In this document: in pieces, positions 34,098-42,369 of the stretch
Numbering within the stretch: the stretch's first letter is position 1
Layout: the number at the start of each line of letters is the position of its first letter
Assembly (NCBI RefSeq): GCF_017876595.1
Contig: NZ_JAGIOG010000001.1
Location: forward strand, 2,232,001 to 2,296,000
Source: Aeromicrobium fastidiosum
GTDB taxonomy: Bacteria > Actinomycetota > Actinomycetes > Propionibacteriales > Nocardioidaceae
Direction of reading: 5' to 3'
Length of the DNA stretch: 64,000 nucleotides
Translations under genes and position numbers: made by a program
The notes under the pieces: generated by a model
What the model was told of the DNA's origin: nothing
The model's input: only the letters and a program-made list of their open reading frames with translations
Databases searched by the model: none

Positions 34098-35399
34098 CTA
34101 CCGCACCTTCTTGGTCGATCGGGACGCGCGCATCGCCGTCTCGTAGGCCGGAGCGGTGTAGCGCACGCGTACCGACAAGCGGTGCCGGCGGTCTGCCGTC
34201 GTGACGCGGTAGGTCGAGCCGGTGGCTCCGCGGATCGTCCTGCCGTCGCGCATCCAGCGGTAGGTGCGGCGGCCGTCCGGGTCGGTCGCGGCCGACCGCG
34301 CCCTGAGTCGCTGGCCGACCTTCGCCCGTCCCGAGACCTTCGGACGGCTCTTGATCCAGAACGTGCCGCGCACGACGGTGGCGGTCGCGGCCCACGACCT
34401 CGTCGCCGCGGCACGGCCGGGTGCCGTGGCCGTGGCGGTGATCGAGATCGTGTGGCCCAGCTCGGCGCGCCGGACGACGTAGCGGGGGCCGGTGGCGAGC
34501 AGCCGCGTGCCGTCGAACCAGGCGTAGCTCAGCGTGGGGGAGGCGGGGTCCCACCGTCCCGGACGGGCCGAGAGCGTGTAGCCCACCTTGGGCGTGCCGA
34601 CGAAGTAGGGGGTCGTGATGTTCCTGACCGGATTGGTCGCGTCGGCGGTGAGCGTGACGTCCTCGGTCAGCACGCTGCCGGCGCTGATCACCTTCGTGCA
34701 CCCGAACCAGACCCCGTCGCCCTGACGGGTCTGGTGGCGCCGGACCCACGCGTGGCCGTCGTCGGCAGCCGCCGCGACGTCGAGGCAGTACTCGGCCGGG
34801 GAGTCGGGCTGCCCGGTCAGGGCGAGGTCGTAGCGGCCGGCGCCGTTCGACACCGTCGAGGCGGTGTCGTCGTTGCCCCGGACGTCGTCGGTGTGGGCGG
34901 TCACGCGCACGCCGGCGACCGGTCGCCCGCTCGCGTCGGTCAGCAGGCCGCGGATGCGTGCCGGTGCCGGCACCTGGAAGCTGGTGCCGTTGCGTGTCGT
35001 GCCCGCGTCGAGGGTCAGCCGCGTCCCGACGCCCGCCCACGGGGTCGACGGGGGTGTGCGGTCGATGACGTAGCCGCGCTGGTCGTCGAAGCAGACCGGG
35101 AGGCGTCCGGACGCCGTCGCGCACACCTGCACCTCCGTGCTGGCGGGCACGGACAGCGAGTACGCGCCACCCGACGTCGACGTACTGGCAGCCGAGGGCT
35201 GGGTGACGCCCTGCGGGATGCGCGCCGTCACGCGGACGCCCTCGACGGGACGTCCGGCCGTGTCGGTCACGGTGCCGGTGATGGTTCCCGTGGGCGATGC
35301 GGCGGTCGCCGGAGGCATCGCGACGGTCGTGAGCGCAACGCCGATGACCAGCATCGTGGCGAGTTGGCGGATGGCGTGCGGGTGTCTGTGCGCCGTCAT
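34098..35399 (-). CDS. Secreted protein with carboxypeptidase-regulatory-like and Ig-like repeats
   Basis: The 433-residue protein starts MTAHRHPHAIRQLATMLVIG after GAGGA; an upstream in-frame extension to 35486 is unlikely. A signal peptide ends near TVAMPPATAAS. Two carboxypeptidase-regulatory-like beta-sandwiches follow (GTITGTVTDTAGRPVEGVRVTA and RIRGLLTDASGRPVAGVRVTA). Two C-terminal repeats then have the form PKVGYTL..RPGRWDP...YAWF and KVGQRLRA...YRWMRDG. Such modules occur in exported or surface proteins of actinobacteria. No catalytic domain or sorting signal is seen. Function is unknown, perhaps adhesion or a surface structure. Confidence 0.75.
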   Translation of the reverse strand: MTAHRHPHAIRQLATMLVIGVALTTVAMPPATAASPTGTITGTVTDTAGRPVEGVRVTARIPQGVTQPSAASTSTSGGAYSLSVPASTEVQVCATASGRLPVCFDDQRGYVIDRTPPSTPWAGVGTRLTLDAGTTRNGTSFQVPAPARIRGLLTDASGRPVAGVRVTAHTDDVRGNDDTASTVSNGAGRYDLALTGQPDSPAEYCLDVAAAADDGHAWVRRHQTRQGDGVWFGCTKVISAGSVLTEDVTLTADATNPVRNITTPYFVGTPKVGYTLSARPGRWDPASPTLSYAWFDGTRLLATGPRYVVRRAELGHTISITATATAPGRAAATRSWAATATVVRGTFWIKSRPKVSGRAKVGQRLRARSAATDPDGRRTYRWMRDGRTIRGATGSTYRVTTADRRHRLSVRVRYTAPAYETAMRASRSTKKVR

Positions 35400-35527
35400 G
35401 GGAGTCCTCGGGTCGGTGGCACCGGTCGTCGACGCCCACGAGACCCTAGCCTGTCGAGACGTCCTGTCGTCACTGACGAAGGTCATGAGTTGGCGAGAGG
35501 CTCCAGCACCTCTGACACGATGGCCGC

Positions 35528-35815
35528 ATGACTGCCTACTGGATCAGCACGTACCTCGAGGTCCTCGACACGACCAAGCTGCAGGCCTACGCCGCGCTGG
35601 CTGGCCCCGCCCTCGAGGCGGCGGGCGGCACCTTCCTCGCCCGCGGACTGCCGGAGGCGGTGTACGAGTCGGGGCGCGAGCAGCGGTCGGTGCTGATCGA
35701 GTTCCCGTCGGTCGAGGCCGCGGTCGCCGCGCACGACAGCGAGGCCTACCAGGCGGCGCTCGAGGCGCTCGGCGACGGCGCGGTGCGCGACCTGCGCATC
35801 GTCCCCGGGGCCTGA
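35528..35815 (+). CDS. DUF1330 domain protein
   Basis: The 95-residue protein AYWISTYLEVLDTTKLQAYA...GGTFLARGLPEAVYE...RSVLIEFPSVEAAVAAHDSEAYQAAL matches the DUF1330 family, small dimeric alpha/beta-barrel proteins of the ferredoxin-like fold. The family's function is mostly unknown. The gene stands alone, divergent from the secreted protein and convergent with the peroxidase gene, nine bases away. Confidence 0.88.
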   Translation: MTAYWISTYLEVLDTTKLQAYAALAGPALEAAGGTFLARGLPEAVYESGREQRSVLIEFPSVEAAVAAHDSEAYQAALEALGDGAVRDLRIVPGA

Positions 35816-35824
35816 GGCCGGCCG

Positions 35825-36289
35825 TCAGTCGAGGCCGAGGTCCTTGCGCAGCTTCGCGACGTGGCCTGTGGCCTTGACGTTGTACTGGGCGAGCGTGACG
35901 GTGCCGTCCTCGACCACGAACGTCGACCGGATGACACCCTGCACGACCTTGCCGTAGAGCTTCTTCTCGCCGAACGCGCCCCACTGCGTCAGGACCTCCT
36001 TGTCGGGGTCGGACAGCAGGGTGATCGTCAGGCCGTCCTTCTCGCGGAACTTTGCGAGCTTCTCCGGCTTGTCGGGCGAGATGCCGAGCACGGTGTAGCC
36101 CTCGGACTGCAGACGGTCGATCGAGTCGCTGAAGTCGCAGGCCTGCTTGGTGCAGCCCGGCGTCATCGCCGCGGGGTAGAAGTAGACGATGACCTTGCCC
36201 TGCTGCTCCGACAGGGTGACCTTCTGGCCAGCGTCGTCGGTGAGGGTGAAATCGGGTGCGGTGTCGCCTGCCTGCAGTCGCGTCGTCAT
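35825..36289 (-). CDS. bcp: Thioredoxin-dependent thiol peroxidase, Bcp/PrxQ type
   Basis: The 154-residue peroxiredoxin starts MTTRLQAGDTAPDFTLTDD. The peroxidatic cysteine is C46 and the resolving cysteine C51 in TPGCTKQACDFSD, the five-residue spacing of atypical two-cysteine PrxQ proteins. KVIVYFYPA and VIRSTFVVEDG are conserved. It reduces hydrogen peroxide and organic hydroperoxides in the cytoplasm using thioredoxin. The frame extends far upstream but only as antisense to the FUSC gene. It is divergent from the DUF3618 gene. Confidence 0.93.
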   Translation of the reverse strand: MTTRLQAGDTAPDFTLTDDAGQKVTLSEQQGKVIVYFYPAAMTPGCTKQACDFSDSIDRLQSEGYTVLGISPDKPEKLAKFREKDGLTITLLSDPDKEVLTQWGAFGEKKLYGKVVQGVIRSTFVVEDGTVTLAQYNVKATGHVAKLRKDLGLD

Positions 36290-36364
36290 ACGTCCTATCC
36301 TTGCGTATGTGTGCGTGCCGCCGGCCCGCACGTCCCAGATGTTCCAAGGTGAGCGAGGCACGAC

Positions 36365-36613
36365 GTGGCGAACGACCGACCCAGCGAGCTGGTCGACGAG
36401 ATCGACGTGATCCGCGACCGACTGGCCGACACCGTCGACGCGCTGATCGACCGCTCCAACCCCAAGAACATCGCCCGCCGCAGCCTCGCCGACGTCAAGG
36501 GCAGGTTCGTCGACGAGACCGGTTCGCCGAAGCTCGAGGTCATCCTGCCGCTGGTCGGCGGGGTCGTCGCCGTCATCGCGGGCATCGTCGTGGTGCGCCG
36601 GTTCCTGCGCTGA
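36365..36613 (+). CDS. DUF3618 domain membrane protein
   Basis: The 82-residue protein starts at GTG. The N-terminal amphipathic part ELVDEIDVIRDRLADTVDALIDRSNPKNI and a single C-terminal membrane helix (PLVGGVVAVIAGIVVV) match DUF3618, a small actinobacterial family often encoded near Bcp-like peroxidases and DUF4235/phage-holin-like membrane genes. Its function is not known. Thirty-one bases separate it from the FUSC-family gene, so they may be co-transcribed. Confidence 0.85.
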   Translation: MANDRPSELVDEIDVIRDRLADTVDALIDRSNPKNIARRSLADVKGRFVDETGSPKLEVILPLVGGVVAVIAGIVVVRRFLR

Positions 36614-36644
36614 CCATGCCCGCCCCGCGCCCCGGCACCGGATC

Positions 36645-37763
36645 GTGAGCCCCTCTCGTGACGTCCCGCTGCGGCGCATCCGCCTGCGCCGGCCGACCAC
36701 GAGCCTGGACGACCGGCTGAAGCTGCTGCGCAAGCGGTGGCGGCTGCTGCTGAGGCTCAGCGTCTCGACGTCGCTGGCGTTCTTCATCTCGACCCAGCTG
36801 CTGGGGCACTCGCAGGCGTTCTTCGCGCCGATCTCGGCGATCATCGTCATCGTGGCCGGTGCCGGCGTGCGCGCCCGGACGCTGTTCGAGCTGGTCTGCG
36901 GCGTCGCCCTCGGCGTGCTCGTCGGTGAGCTGCTGATCCTGACGATCGGGCGGGGCACCTGGCAGATCGCCCTCGTGGTCGTGCTCACGGTCATCGTCAG
37001 CACCCTGGTCGGCATCAAGGGGCTGGCGCTCACCCAGGCGGCCAACTCCTCGGTGCTGCTCGCTGCGGTCGTGCCGGTCGCCAACGCCGGCAACCCCGCC
37101 GTCACCCGGTTCCTCGACGCCTTCATCGGCGGCTGCTGCGGCCTCGCGCTGATCCTGCTGGTGCCCCGCAACCCCGTGCGCGACATCGACACCGAGACGC
37201 AGGCGCTGCTGCGCCGACTGTCCGGCGTGCTGGCCCGCTGCGCCGAGGCGATGCGGCTGGCCGACGCCGACCTGGCCCAGACGGCTCTCGACGAGGCACG
37301 GGCGATGCAGCCCGATCTGCAGGCGCTGGAGTCGACCGCGGTCAATGTCACCGAGATCGCCAAGATGTCGCCGATGCGCTGGAAGCAGCGCGGGCACCTC
37401 GACCTGTACGTCGGTGCCGTGCGCGACCTCGACAACGCGATCCGCGACGCCCGCGTGCTGGCCCGTCGCACCTCCGCGATGCTGCGCCACGGCGAGGCCG
37501 CTCCTGCCGACATGCACCTCGCGCTCGACTCCCTGGCGCGGGCCGTCGAGATCTTCGCCGACGACCTGTCGGAGCACGACGACTTCGCCGAGGCGCGTGA
37601 GCAGCTCGTCGCGGCGGCCCGCATCGCGGTCGAGGCGCTGCCCGGCGCGATGACGATGAACACCGCCGCGATCGCGGCGCAGGTGCGGTCGCTGGCCGCC
37701 GACCTGCTGTACGCCAGCGGTGCGACCCGCGACGAGATCGACGCGAGCCTCGACTTCGACTGA
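36645..37763 (+). CDS. FUSC/aromatic acid exporter-like membrane protein
   Basis: The 372-residue protein starts at GTG. Several N-terminal membrane helices are visible (LSVSTSLAFFISTQLLGH, FFAPISAIIVIVAGAGVRA, LVCGVALGVLVGELLIL, WQIALVVVLTVIVSTLVGI, SVLLAAVVPVAN). A roughly 180-residue helical cytoplasmic domain follows. The motif STQLLGHSQAFFAPISAIIV resembles the fusaric acid resistance/YccS group, which exports aromatic acids or remains uncharacterised. It probably uses the proton gradient or a partner. The specific substrate is not deducible. Confidence 0.8.
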   Translation: MSPSRDVPLRRIRLRRPTTSLDDRLKLLRKRWRLLLRLSVSTSLAFFISTQLLGHSQAFFAPISAIIVIVAGAGVRARTLFELVCGVALGVLVGELLILTIGRGTWQIALVVVLTVIVSTLVGIKGLALTQAANSSVLLAAVVPVANAGNPAVTRFLDAFIGGCCGLALILLVPRNPVRDIDTETQALLRRLSGVLARCAEAMRLADADLAQTALDEARAMQPDLQALESTAVNVTEIAKMSPMRWKQRGHLDLYVGAVRDLDNAIRDARVLARRTSAMLRHGEAAPADMHLALDSLARAVEIFADDLSEHDDFAEAREQLVAAARIAVEALPGAMTMNTAAIAAQVRSLAADLLYASGATRDEIDASLDFD

Positions 37764-37857
37764 GCCGGGCGCGCGCTGGCCGATGGTGGGCTGGACAGCC
37801 TGTCCGGCGCTGCGCTACGTTGCTGAGACTGTTTCGACCGACCCAGGAGGTGGACCC

Positions 37858-37950
37858 ATGGACATCATCAACCCGATGACATCCGTGACGCGTCGCCACG
37901 CCGTCGCGTTCTTCGCCGGTCACACCTCCGGAGCAGTGCACCTGAAGTAG
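37858..37950 (+). CDS. 30-residue small ORF with strong ribosome site, possible leader peptide
   Basis: ATG follows CAGGAGGTGGACCC, one of the best ribosome sites in the window. The peptide reads MDIINPMTSVTRRHAVAFFA then GHTSGAVHLK and stop. A promoter-like TGGACA, 18 bases, TACGTT lies upstream (from about 37791). The stop is followed after 22 bases by a perfect intrinsic terminator and then by another small gene with its own strong ribosome site. That order resembles an attenuation leader, but the peptide has no obvious regulatory codon run, only three histidines. It could equally be a short functional protein. I do not recognise it. Confidence 0.5.
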   Translation: MDIINPMTSVTRRHAVAFFAGHTSGAVHLK

Positions 37951-37972
37951 CCCACACCTGTTGGCACTTCTG

Positions 37973-38005
37973 CCGCTTCGGATCTTCGATCCGGGGCGGT
38001 TTTTT
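37973..38005 (+). terminator. Intrinsic (rho-independent) terminator with six-T tract
   Basis: CCGCTTCGGATC (37973-37984) pairs with GATCCGGGGCGG (37988-37999) over all 12 positions (two G-U pairs) around the loop TTC, followed at once by TTTTTT (38000-38005). This is the only hairpin with a perfect T-run in the window. It separates the 30-codon ORF from the 88-codon gene. Confidence 0.88.
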
Positions 38006-38071
38006 CGTTGTCCGCAACCAGATGTCCGCCATCGATCATCCCCACCCAGTCCTCACGAAAGGAGGCGCGCC

Positions 38072-38338
38072 ATGAACACCACGCTCGACACGACCCTCAT
38101 GCCCGCTCAGCACGTCCACACCCCGTCCATCCACGACGTCAACCCGACCCACGGATCACACGGAGAGGAGGTGAAGGCAGTGGCACTCTTCGAGTCCCGC
38201 AGGGGCCGCGTGACGCGCGCCTGGGACGAGCTGTCCGAGATCGATCGAGCTGTGCTCCTGGAGTCGGTGCGCCAGCGCCGCAAGCTCCAGCGTCGCAAGC
38301 AGGAGATCTACGCCCAGGTCTACAACCGCGCCCGCTGA
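38072..38338 (+). CDS. Small basic protein with internal second start, unknown function
   Basis: The full product is 88 residues, from ATG 38072 behind AAAGGAGG. A second in-frame start, GTG 38180, follows AGGAGGTG (38166-38173) with ideal spacing and would give a 52-residue protein (MALFESRRGRVTRAWDELSE). The C-terminal half is strongly helical and basic (VRQRRKLQRRKQEIYAQVYN), suggesting nucleic acid or ribosome contact. The N-terminal 36 residues look unstructured and rich in His/Thr. I do not recognise the family. Twin hairpins follow. Confidence 0.65.
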   Translation: MNTTLDTTLMPAQHVHTPSIHDVNPTHGSHGEEVKAVALFESRRGRVTRAWDELSEIDRAVLLESVRQRRKLQRRKQEIYAQVYNRAR

Positions 38339-38358
38339 TTCGTCAGCACGGCATGACG

Positions 38359-38394
38359 GTGCCGGGTTCCCACGAGACCGTGGGAACCCGGCAC
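38359..38394. terminator. Hairpin terminator with GAGACC loop (first of twin)
   Basis: GTGCCGGGTTCCCAC (38359-38373) pairs perfectly with GTGGGAACCCGGCAC (38380-38394) around GAGACC. It lies 20 bases after the small basic protein gene. Stem ends and loop are identical to those of the second hairpin at 38441. Confidence 0.8.
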
Positions 38395-38440
38395 TTACCC
38401 AGGATTTCTGTCACCTACCGGGGGTTGCAACCCTTGGTAC

Positions 38441-38476
38441 GTGCCGGGACACCACGAGACCGTGGTGTCCCGGCAC
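38441..38476. terminator. Hairpin terminator with GAGACC loop (second of twin)
   Basis: GTGCCGGGACACCAC (38441-38455) pairs perfectly with GTGGTGTCCCGGCAC (38462-38476) around GAGACC, two bases before the stop of the convergent lyase gene. Compared with the first hairpin the inner stem differs on both arms in a compensating way. A 12-base palindrome GGGTTGCAACCC (38422-38433) sits between the two. Confidence 0.8.
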
Positions 38477-38478
38477 CG

Positions 38479-39354
38479 TCAGCGGGAGGCGATGGCGTCG
38501 GCGAAGGCCAGGATGCGGCGGGCGTCGCGCACGTGCAGCTCCTCGACCATCCGGCCGTTGAACGTCACGACACCCTGACCGGCGGCCTGCGCCTCCTCGA
38601 AGGTTCGGATCATGTCGTGGGCGTGGGCGATGTCGTCGTCGGACGGCGCGAACGCGGTGTTGGCCGGCTCGACCTGGCCCGGGTGGATCAGCGTCTTGCC
38701 GTCGAAGCCCATCTCGCGTCCCTGCCGGGCCTCGGCGTCGAAGCCCTCGAGGTTCTTCACGTCGTTGTAGACGCCGTCGATGATGACCTTGCCGGCGGCG
38801 CGGGCCGCCAGCAGCGACAGCGACAGCGCCGTCAGCACGAGGGGGTTGCGCCCCGGCACGTGCAGGCCGAACGTCTCGTTGACGACGTCGTTGGTGCCCA
38901 TCACGATGACCGTGAGGCGCTCGTGGGCCGCGCAGATATCCTCGGCGTGCAGCAGCGCGACGGGGGTCTCGATCATGGCCCAGAGCTGGGTCTTCTCGGG
39001 TGCTCCCGCCGCCTCCAGCGCCGCGACGAGCTGCAGCACCTCGGCGGCGGAGTTGACCTTGGGCACCAGGACGGCGTCGGGCCCGGCGGCGGCCGCGGCG
39101 GCGATGTCGTCGTCGTGCCACTGCGTGCCGATGCCGTTGACCCGGATCGCGAGCTCGCGGTGGCCGTACTCGCCCGACCTGACGGCCGCGCAGACACGGT
39201 CGCGAGCCTCGGGCTTGGCGTCGGGCGAGACGGCGTCCTCGAGGTCGAGGATCAGCGCGTCGGCATCGATGCCCTTGGCCTTCTCGAGTGCACGCTCGTT
39301 GGCGCCGGGCATGTAGAGGACGGAACGGCGGGGGCGGAGCTCAGCGGAAGTCAT
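38479..39354 (-). CDS. HpcH/HpaI aldolase / citrate lyase beta-like protein (malyl-CoA lyase or thioesterase family)
   Basis: The 291-residue TIM-barrel protein starts MTSAELRPRRSVLYMPGANE. The conserved CitE-type elements are present: DALILDLEDAVSPDAK with the metal and substrate acids, LAIRVNGIGTQW, VLVPKVNSAAEV, WAMIETPVALLHAEDI, and GKTLIHPGQVEPANTAFAP. Members cleave malyl-CoA, methylmalyl-CoA or citramalyl-CoA, or hydrolyse malyl-CoA. It lies 23 bases downstream of a second family member, a pairing known from the ethylmalonyl-CoA pathway (lyase plus malyl-CoA thioesterase). The longer frame extending to 39660 overlaps that gene and is not used. Confidence 0.88.
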   Translation of the reverse strand: MTSAELRPRRSVLYMPGANERALEKAKGIDADALILDLEDAVSPDAKPEARDRVCAAVRSGEYGHRELAIRVNGIGTQWHDDDIAAAAAAGPDAVLVPKVNSAAEVLQLVAALEAAGAPEKTQLWAMIETPVALLHAEDICAAHERLTVIVMGTNDVVNETFGLHVPGRNPLVLTALSLSLLAARAAGKVIIDGVYNDVKNLEGFDAEARQGREMGFDGKTLIHPGQVEPANTAFAPSDDDIAHAHDMIRTFEEAQAAGQGVVTFNGRMVEELHVRDARRILAFADAIASR

Positions 39355-39377
39355 GTGCGTCCTTCGGGGGTCTGGTC

Positions 39378-40436
39378 TCAGAGGTCGTACGCGGCGGCGA
39401 GCTCGGGATCGCGCTCGGCCAGGGCCTTGGCGAGGTCGAGCATCACGATGCACTGCTTGCAGGACGCGTCGTCCTCCATCTTGCCGTTGATCATGACGGC
39501 ACCGGACCCGTCGCCCATCGCCTCGACGACCTCCTTGGCGTGCGCGACGTCGGCGGGGTCGGGGGAGAAGACCTTCTTCGCGATGTCGATCTGCACGGGG
39601 TGCAGGCTCCACGCGCCGACGCAGCCGAGCAGGAACGCGTTGCGGAACTGGTCCTCGCACGCGACGACGTCCTTGATGTCACCGAACGGTCCGTAGAACG
39701 GCAGGATGTCGTTGCCGGCGCACGCGTCGACCATGCGGGCGATCGTGTAGTGCCACAGGTCCTGCTGGTACGTCGTGCGCCCCTCGGTGAGGTCGTCGCC
39801 CGTGGGGTCCTGGCGCACGAGGTAGCCGGGGTGGCCGCCGCCGACACGGGTCGTCTTCATGCGGCGGGACGCGGCGAGGTCGGCGGGTCCCAGCGAGATG
39901 CCCTGCATGCGGGGGCTCGCCGCCGCGATCTCCTCGACGTTGGTCATGCCCTCGGCGGTCTCGAGGATCGCGTGCACCAGGATCGGCCGCGTGATGCCGG
40001 CGCGGGCCTCGAGCTGGGCCAGGATGCGGTCGATGTAGTGGATGTCCTGCGCGCCCTCGACCTTGGGCACCATGACGACGTCGAGCTTGTCGCCGATCTC
40101 GGTGACCAGCGTGATGAGGTCGTCGAGCGCCCAGGGGGAGTCGAGGCTGTTGATGCGGGTCCACAGCTGTGTGTCACCGAAGTCTGTGGCCTTGCCGATG
40201 TCGACGAGTCCCTGACGGGCGGCTTCCTTGTTCTCGGTCTTGATGGCGTCCTCGAGGTTGCCGAGGATGATGTCGACCTTCTTGGCGATGTCCGGCACCT
40301 TCGCGGCCATCTTCGGGTTGCTCGGGTCGAAGAAGTGGATCATCCGGCTCGGGCGGAACGGGATGTCGGCGACGGGCGTCGGGGCACCGACGGCGAGGGG
40401 ACGGAGGAAGGCTCGGGGATTGCGCACGCGGGTCAT
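39378..40436 (-). CDS. Malyl-CoA / beta-methylmalyl-CoA lyase-like protein
   Basis: The 352-residue HpcH/HpaI-fold protein has [79 protein letters not shown] and [21 protein letters not shown]. This longer form resembles Mcl1, which splits (S)-malyl-CoA to acetyl-CoA and glyoxylate, or beta-methylmalyl-CoA to propionyl-CoA and glyoxylate. With the shorter CitE-like gene downstream it suggests glyoxylate/C2 metabolism. No other ethylmalonyl-CoA pathway gene is in the window. It is divergent from kdp. Confidence 0.85.
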   Translation of the reverse strand: MTRVRNPRAFLRPLAVGAPTPVADIPFRPSRMIHFFDPSNPKMAAKVPDIAKKVDIILGNLEDAIKTENKEAARQGLVDIGKATDFGDTQLWTRINSLDSPWALDDLITLVTEIGDKLDVVMVPKVEGAQDIHYIDRILAQLEARAGITRPILVHAILETAEGMTNVEEIAAASPRMQGISLGPADLAASRRMKTTRVGGGHPGYLVRQDPTGDDLTEGRTTYQQDLWHYTIARMVDACAGNDILPFYGPFGDIKDVVACEDQFRNAFLLGCVGAWSLHPVQIDIAKKVFSPDPADVAHAKEVVEAMGDGSGAVMINGKMEDDASCKQCIVMLDLAKALAERDPELAAAYDL

Positions 40437-40516
40437 CTCTCGGTCGGGGCAGGGACGGCAAAACTACCCGCCAGTATGCCGATGTCCTCCGATGGCGCAA
40501 GCATGGGGCCGAGCGA

Positions 40517-40557
40517 AGCGTCAAGATCGCGTCAAGACGTGTCAGCGTCCCGTCAAG
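40517..40557 (+). promoter_or_regulatory. Four helically phased GTCA direct repeats upstream of kdpFABC, likely KdpE box
   Basis: GTCA occurs at 40519, 40530, 40540 and 40551, spacings of 11, 10 and 11 bases. Three copies read CGTCAAG. Direct repeats phased by one helical turn are the usual binding pattern of OmpR/PhoB-type response regulators, and KdpE of that family is encoded at the end of this operon. The array ends 39 bases before the kdpF start. No clear -10 box is visible. Confidence 0.6.
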
Positions 40558-40596
40558 GACGGCGAGCGGAGGCGCTGACGGGTGTGGTGTGGAGCC

Positions 40597-40686
40597 ATGA
40601 CCTTCGAATCCCTCCTCCTGCTCGTGATCGTGGCGGGGCTGCTGACCTATCTGGTCGCGGCGCTCGTCCGTCCCGAGAAGTTCTGA
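40597..40686 (+). CDS. kdpF: Potassium-transporting ATPase small subunit KdpF
   Basis: The 29-residue membrane peptide reads MTFESLLLLVIVAGLLTYLV then AALVRPEKF. One transmembrane helix followed by LxRPEKF is the KdpF signature. GGAGCC precedes the ATG. KdpF stabilises the KdpABC complex in the membrane. It is followed after six bases by kdpA, the standard order. Confidence 0.93.
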   Translation: MTFESLLLLVIVAGLLTYLVAALVRPEKF

Positions 40687-40692
40687 GCCGCC

Positions 40693-42369
40693 ATGTCCAC
40701 AGTGCACATCTCGGGGGAGACCTCCGGCCTGCTCACCCTCGCCACCCTCGTCGTGCTGCTCGCCGTCGTGTACGTCCCGTTCGGCGACCACATGGCGCGC
40801 ACGTTCACGTCGACCTCGCACACGCGGGTCGAGAAGCGCATCTACCGGCTGATCGGCGTCGATCCGGACGCCGCACAGACCTCGCGGTCGTACACGCTGA
40901 GCGTGCTGGGCTTCTCGCTGGTCAGCATCGTCCTACTGTTCGCGATCCTGGTGGGACAGCGGGCGCTGCCGTTCGACCGCGGCCTGCCCGGCATGCCGTG
41001 GGACATGGGCCTCAACACCGCCGTGTCGTTCGTGACCAACACCAACTGGCAGTCGTACGGCGGTGAGTCGACGTTGGGCTTCGCGGCCCAGGCTGGCGGC
41101 CTCGCGGTGCAGAACTTCTTGTCTGCCGCCGTCGGCATCGCGGTCGCGGTGGCCCTGCTGCGCGGTTTCATGCGCACCCGGTCGGACGATCTCGGCAACT
41201 TCTGGGTCGACCTGGTGCGCGGCACGCTGCGCATCCTGCTGCCGGTCGCCTTCGTGGCGGCGATCCTGCTGGTCTCGCAGGGCGTCATCCAGAACCTCGC
41301 CGACCACACCGTCAACGCGGTGGCCGGCGGCACGCAGGTCATCCCCGGGGGCCCGGTCGCGAGCCAGGAGGCGATCAAGGAGCTCGGCACCAACGGCGGC
41401 GGCTTCTTCAACGCCAACTCGGCGCACCCCTTCGAGAACCCGAACCCGTTCAGCAACCTGGTCGAGATGTTCCTGATCCTGGTCATCCCGATCAGCCTGA
41501 CCCGGACGGCCGGCACGATGCTCGGCCACCGCCGTCAGGGTCTCGCGATCCTGGGGGCGATGACGGTGATGATCGGTGCCGCCCTGACCGTCGCGACGTG
41601 GGCCGAGGTCGGCGGTCACTCCCAGGCCGCCCGCCTCGCCGGTGGCGCGATGGAGGGCAAGGAGACCCAGTTCGGCACCTGGGCGTCGGCGATGTTCGGC
41701 GTGTTCACGACCGGGACGTCGACGGGTGCGGTCAACGCCTCGCACGACTCGTTCACGCCCGCCGGCGGCGGCACGGTGCTGGTCAACATGATGCTCGGCG
41801 AGGTGTCGCCCGGCGGCGTCGGCGCCGGCATCTACGGGATCCTCGTCATGGCGATCCTGACGGTCTTCATCGCCGGTCTGATGGTCGGCCGGACGCCGGA
41901 GATCCTCGGCAAGAAGATCGGCACCAAGGAGATGACCTACGTCGCGCTCTACACGCTGAGCGTCCCCGCGATCGTCCTGGTCGGCATCGGCTCGGCGATC
42001 GCCCTCGGCGGCACGCCCGACGCGATGGGCAACCCGGGCGGCCACGGCTTCAGCGAGGTCGTCTACGCGTTCACCTCGGCGGCCAACAACAACGGCAGCG
42101 CCTTCGGCGGCCTCACCGTGACCTCGCACTTCTTCCAGCTGTCGCTGGCGGCGGCGATGTTGCTCGGCCGGTTCGTGCCGATCGTGCTGGTGCTGGCCCT
42201 GGCCGGCTCGCTCGCCCGGCAGGGCAAGGTGCCGACGACCGCCGGCACGCTGCCCACCCACACACCCCTGTTCACCGGTCTGCTCGTCGGCGTGATCCTC
42301 CTGATCACGGGCCTGACGTTCTTCCCGGCGCTGGCTCTCGGACCCCTCGCGGAGGCACTTTCCTCATGA
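40693..42369 (+). CDS. kdpA: Potassium-transporting ATPase potassium-binding subunit KdpA
   Basis: The 558-residue integral membrane protein is the channel-like subunit that selects K+ in the high-affinity Kdp P-type ATPase. Selectivity-filter-like loops are visible at [57 protein letters not shown] and [14 protein letters not shown], as in other KdpA proteins. About ten membrane helices are spread along the chain. It overlaps kdpB by four bases (ATGA). Confidence 0.97.
   Translation: MSTVHISGETSGLLTLATLVVLLAVVYVPFGDHMARTFTSTSHTRVEKRIYRLIGVDPDAAQTSRSYTLSVLGFSLVSIVLLFAILVGQRALPFDRGLPGMPWDMGLNTAVSFVTNTNWQSYGGESTLGFAAQAGGLAVQNFLSAAVGIAVAVALLRGFMRTRSDDLGNFWVDLVRGTLRILLPVAFVAAILLVSQGVIQNLADHTVNAVAGGTQVIPGGPVASQEAIKELGTNGGGFFNANSAHPFENPNPFSNLVEMFLILVIPISLTRTAGTMLGHRRQGLAILGAMTVMIGAALTVATWAEVGGHSQAARLAGGAMEGKETQFGTWASAMFGVFTTGTSTGAVNASHDSFTPAGGGTVLVNMMLGEVSPGGVGAGIYGILVMAILTVFIAGLMVGRTPEILGKKIGTKEMTYVALYTLSVPAIVLVGIGSAIALGGTPDAMGNPGGHGFSEVVYAFTSAANNNGSAFGGLTVTSHFFQLSLAAAMLLGRFVPIVLVLALAGSLARQGKVPTTAGTLPTHTPLFTGLLVGVILLITGLTFFPALALGPLAEALSS

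Noticed and set aside
40437-40596. Search for a c-di-AMP riboswitch before kdp
   Set aside because: The region is short, lacks the expected conserved fold, and holds direct repeats typical of KdpE control instead.
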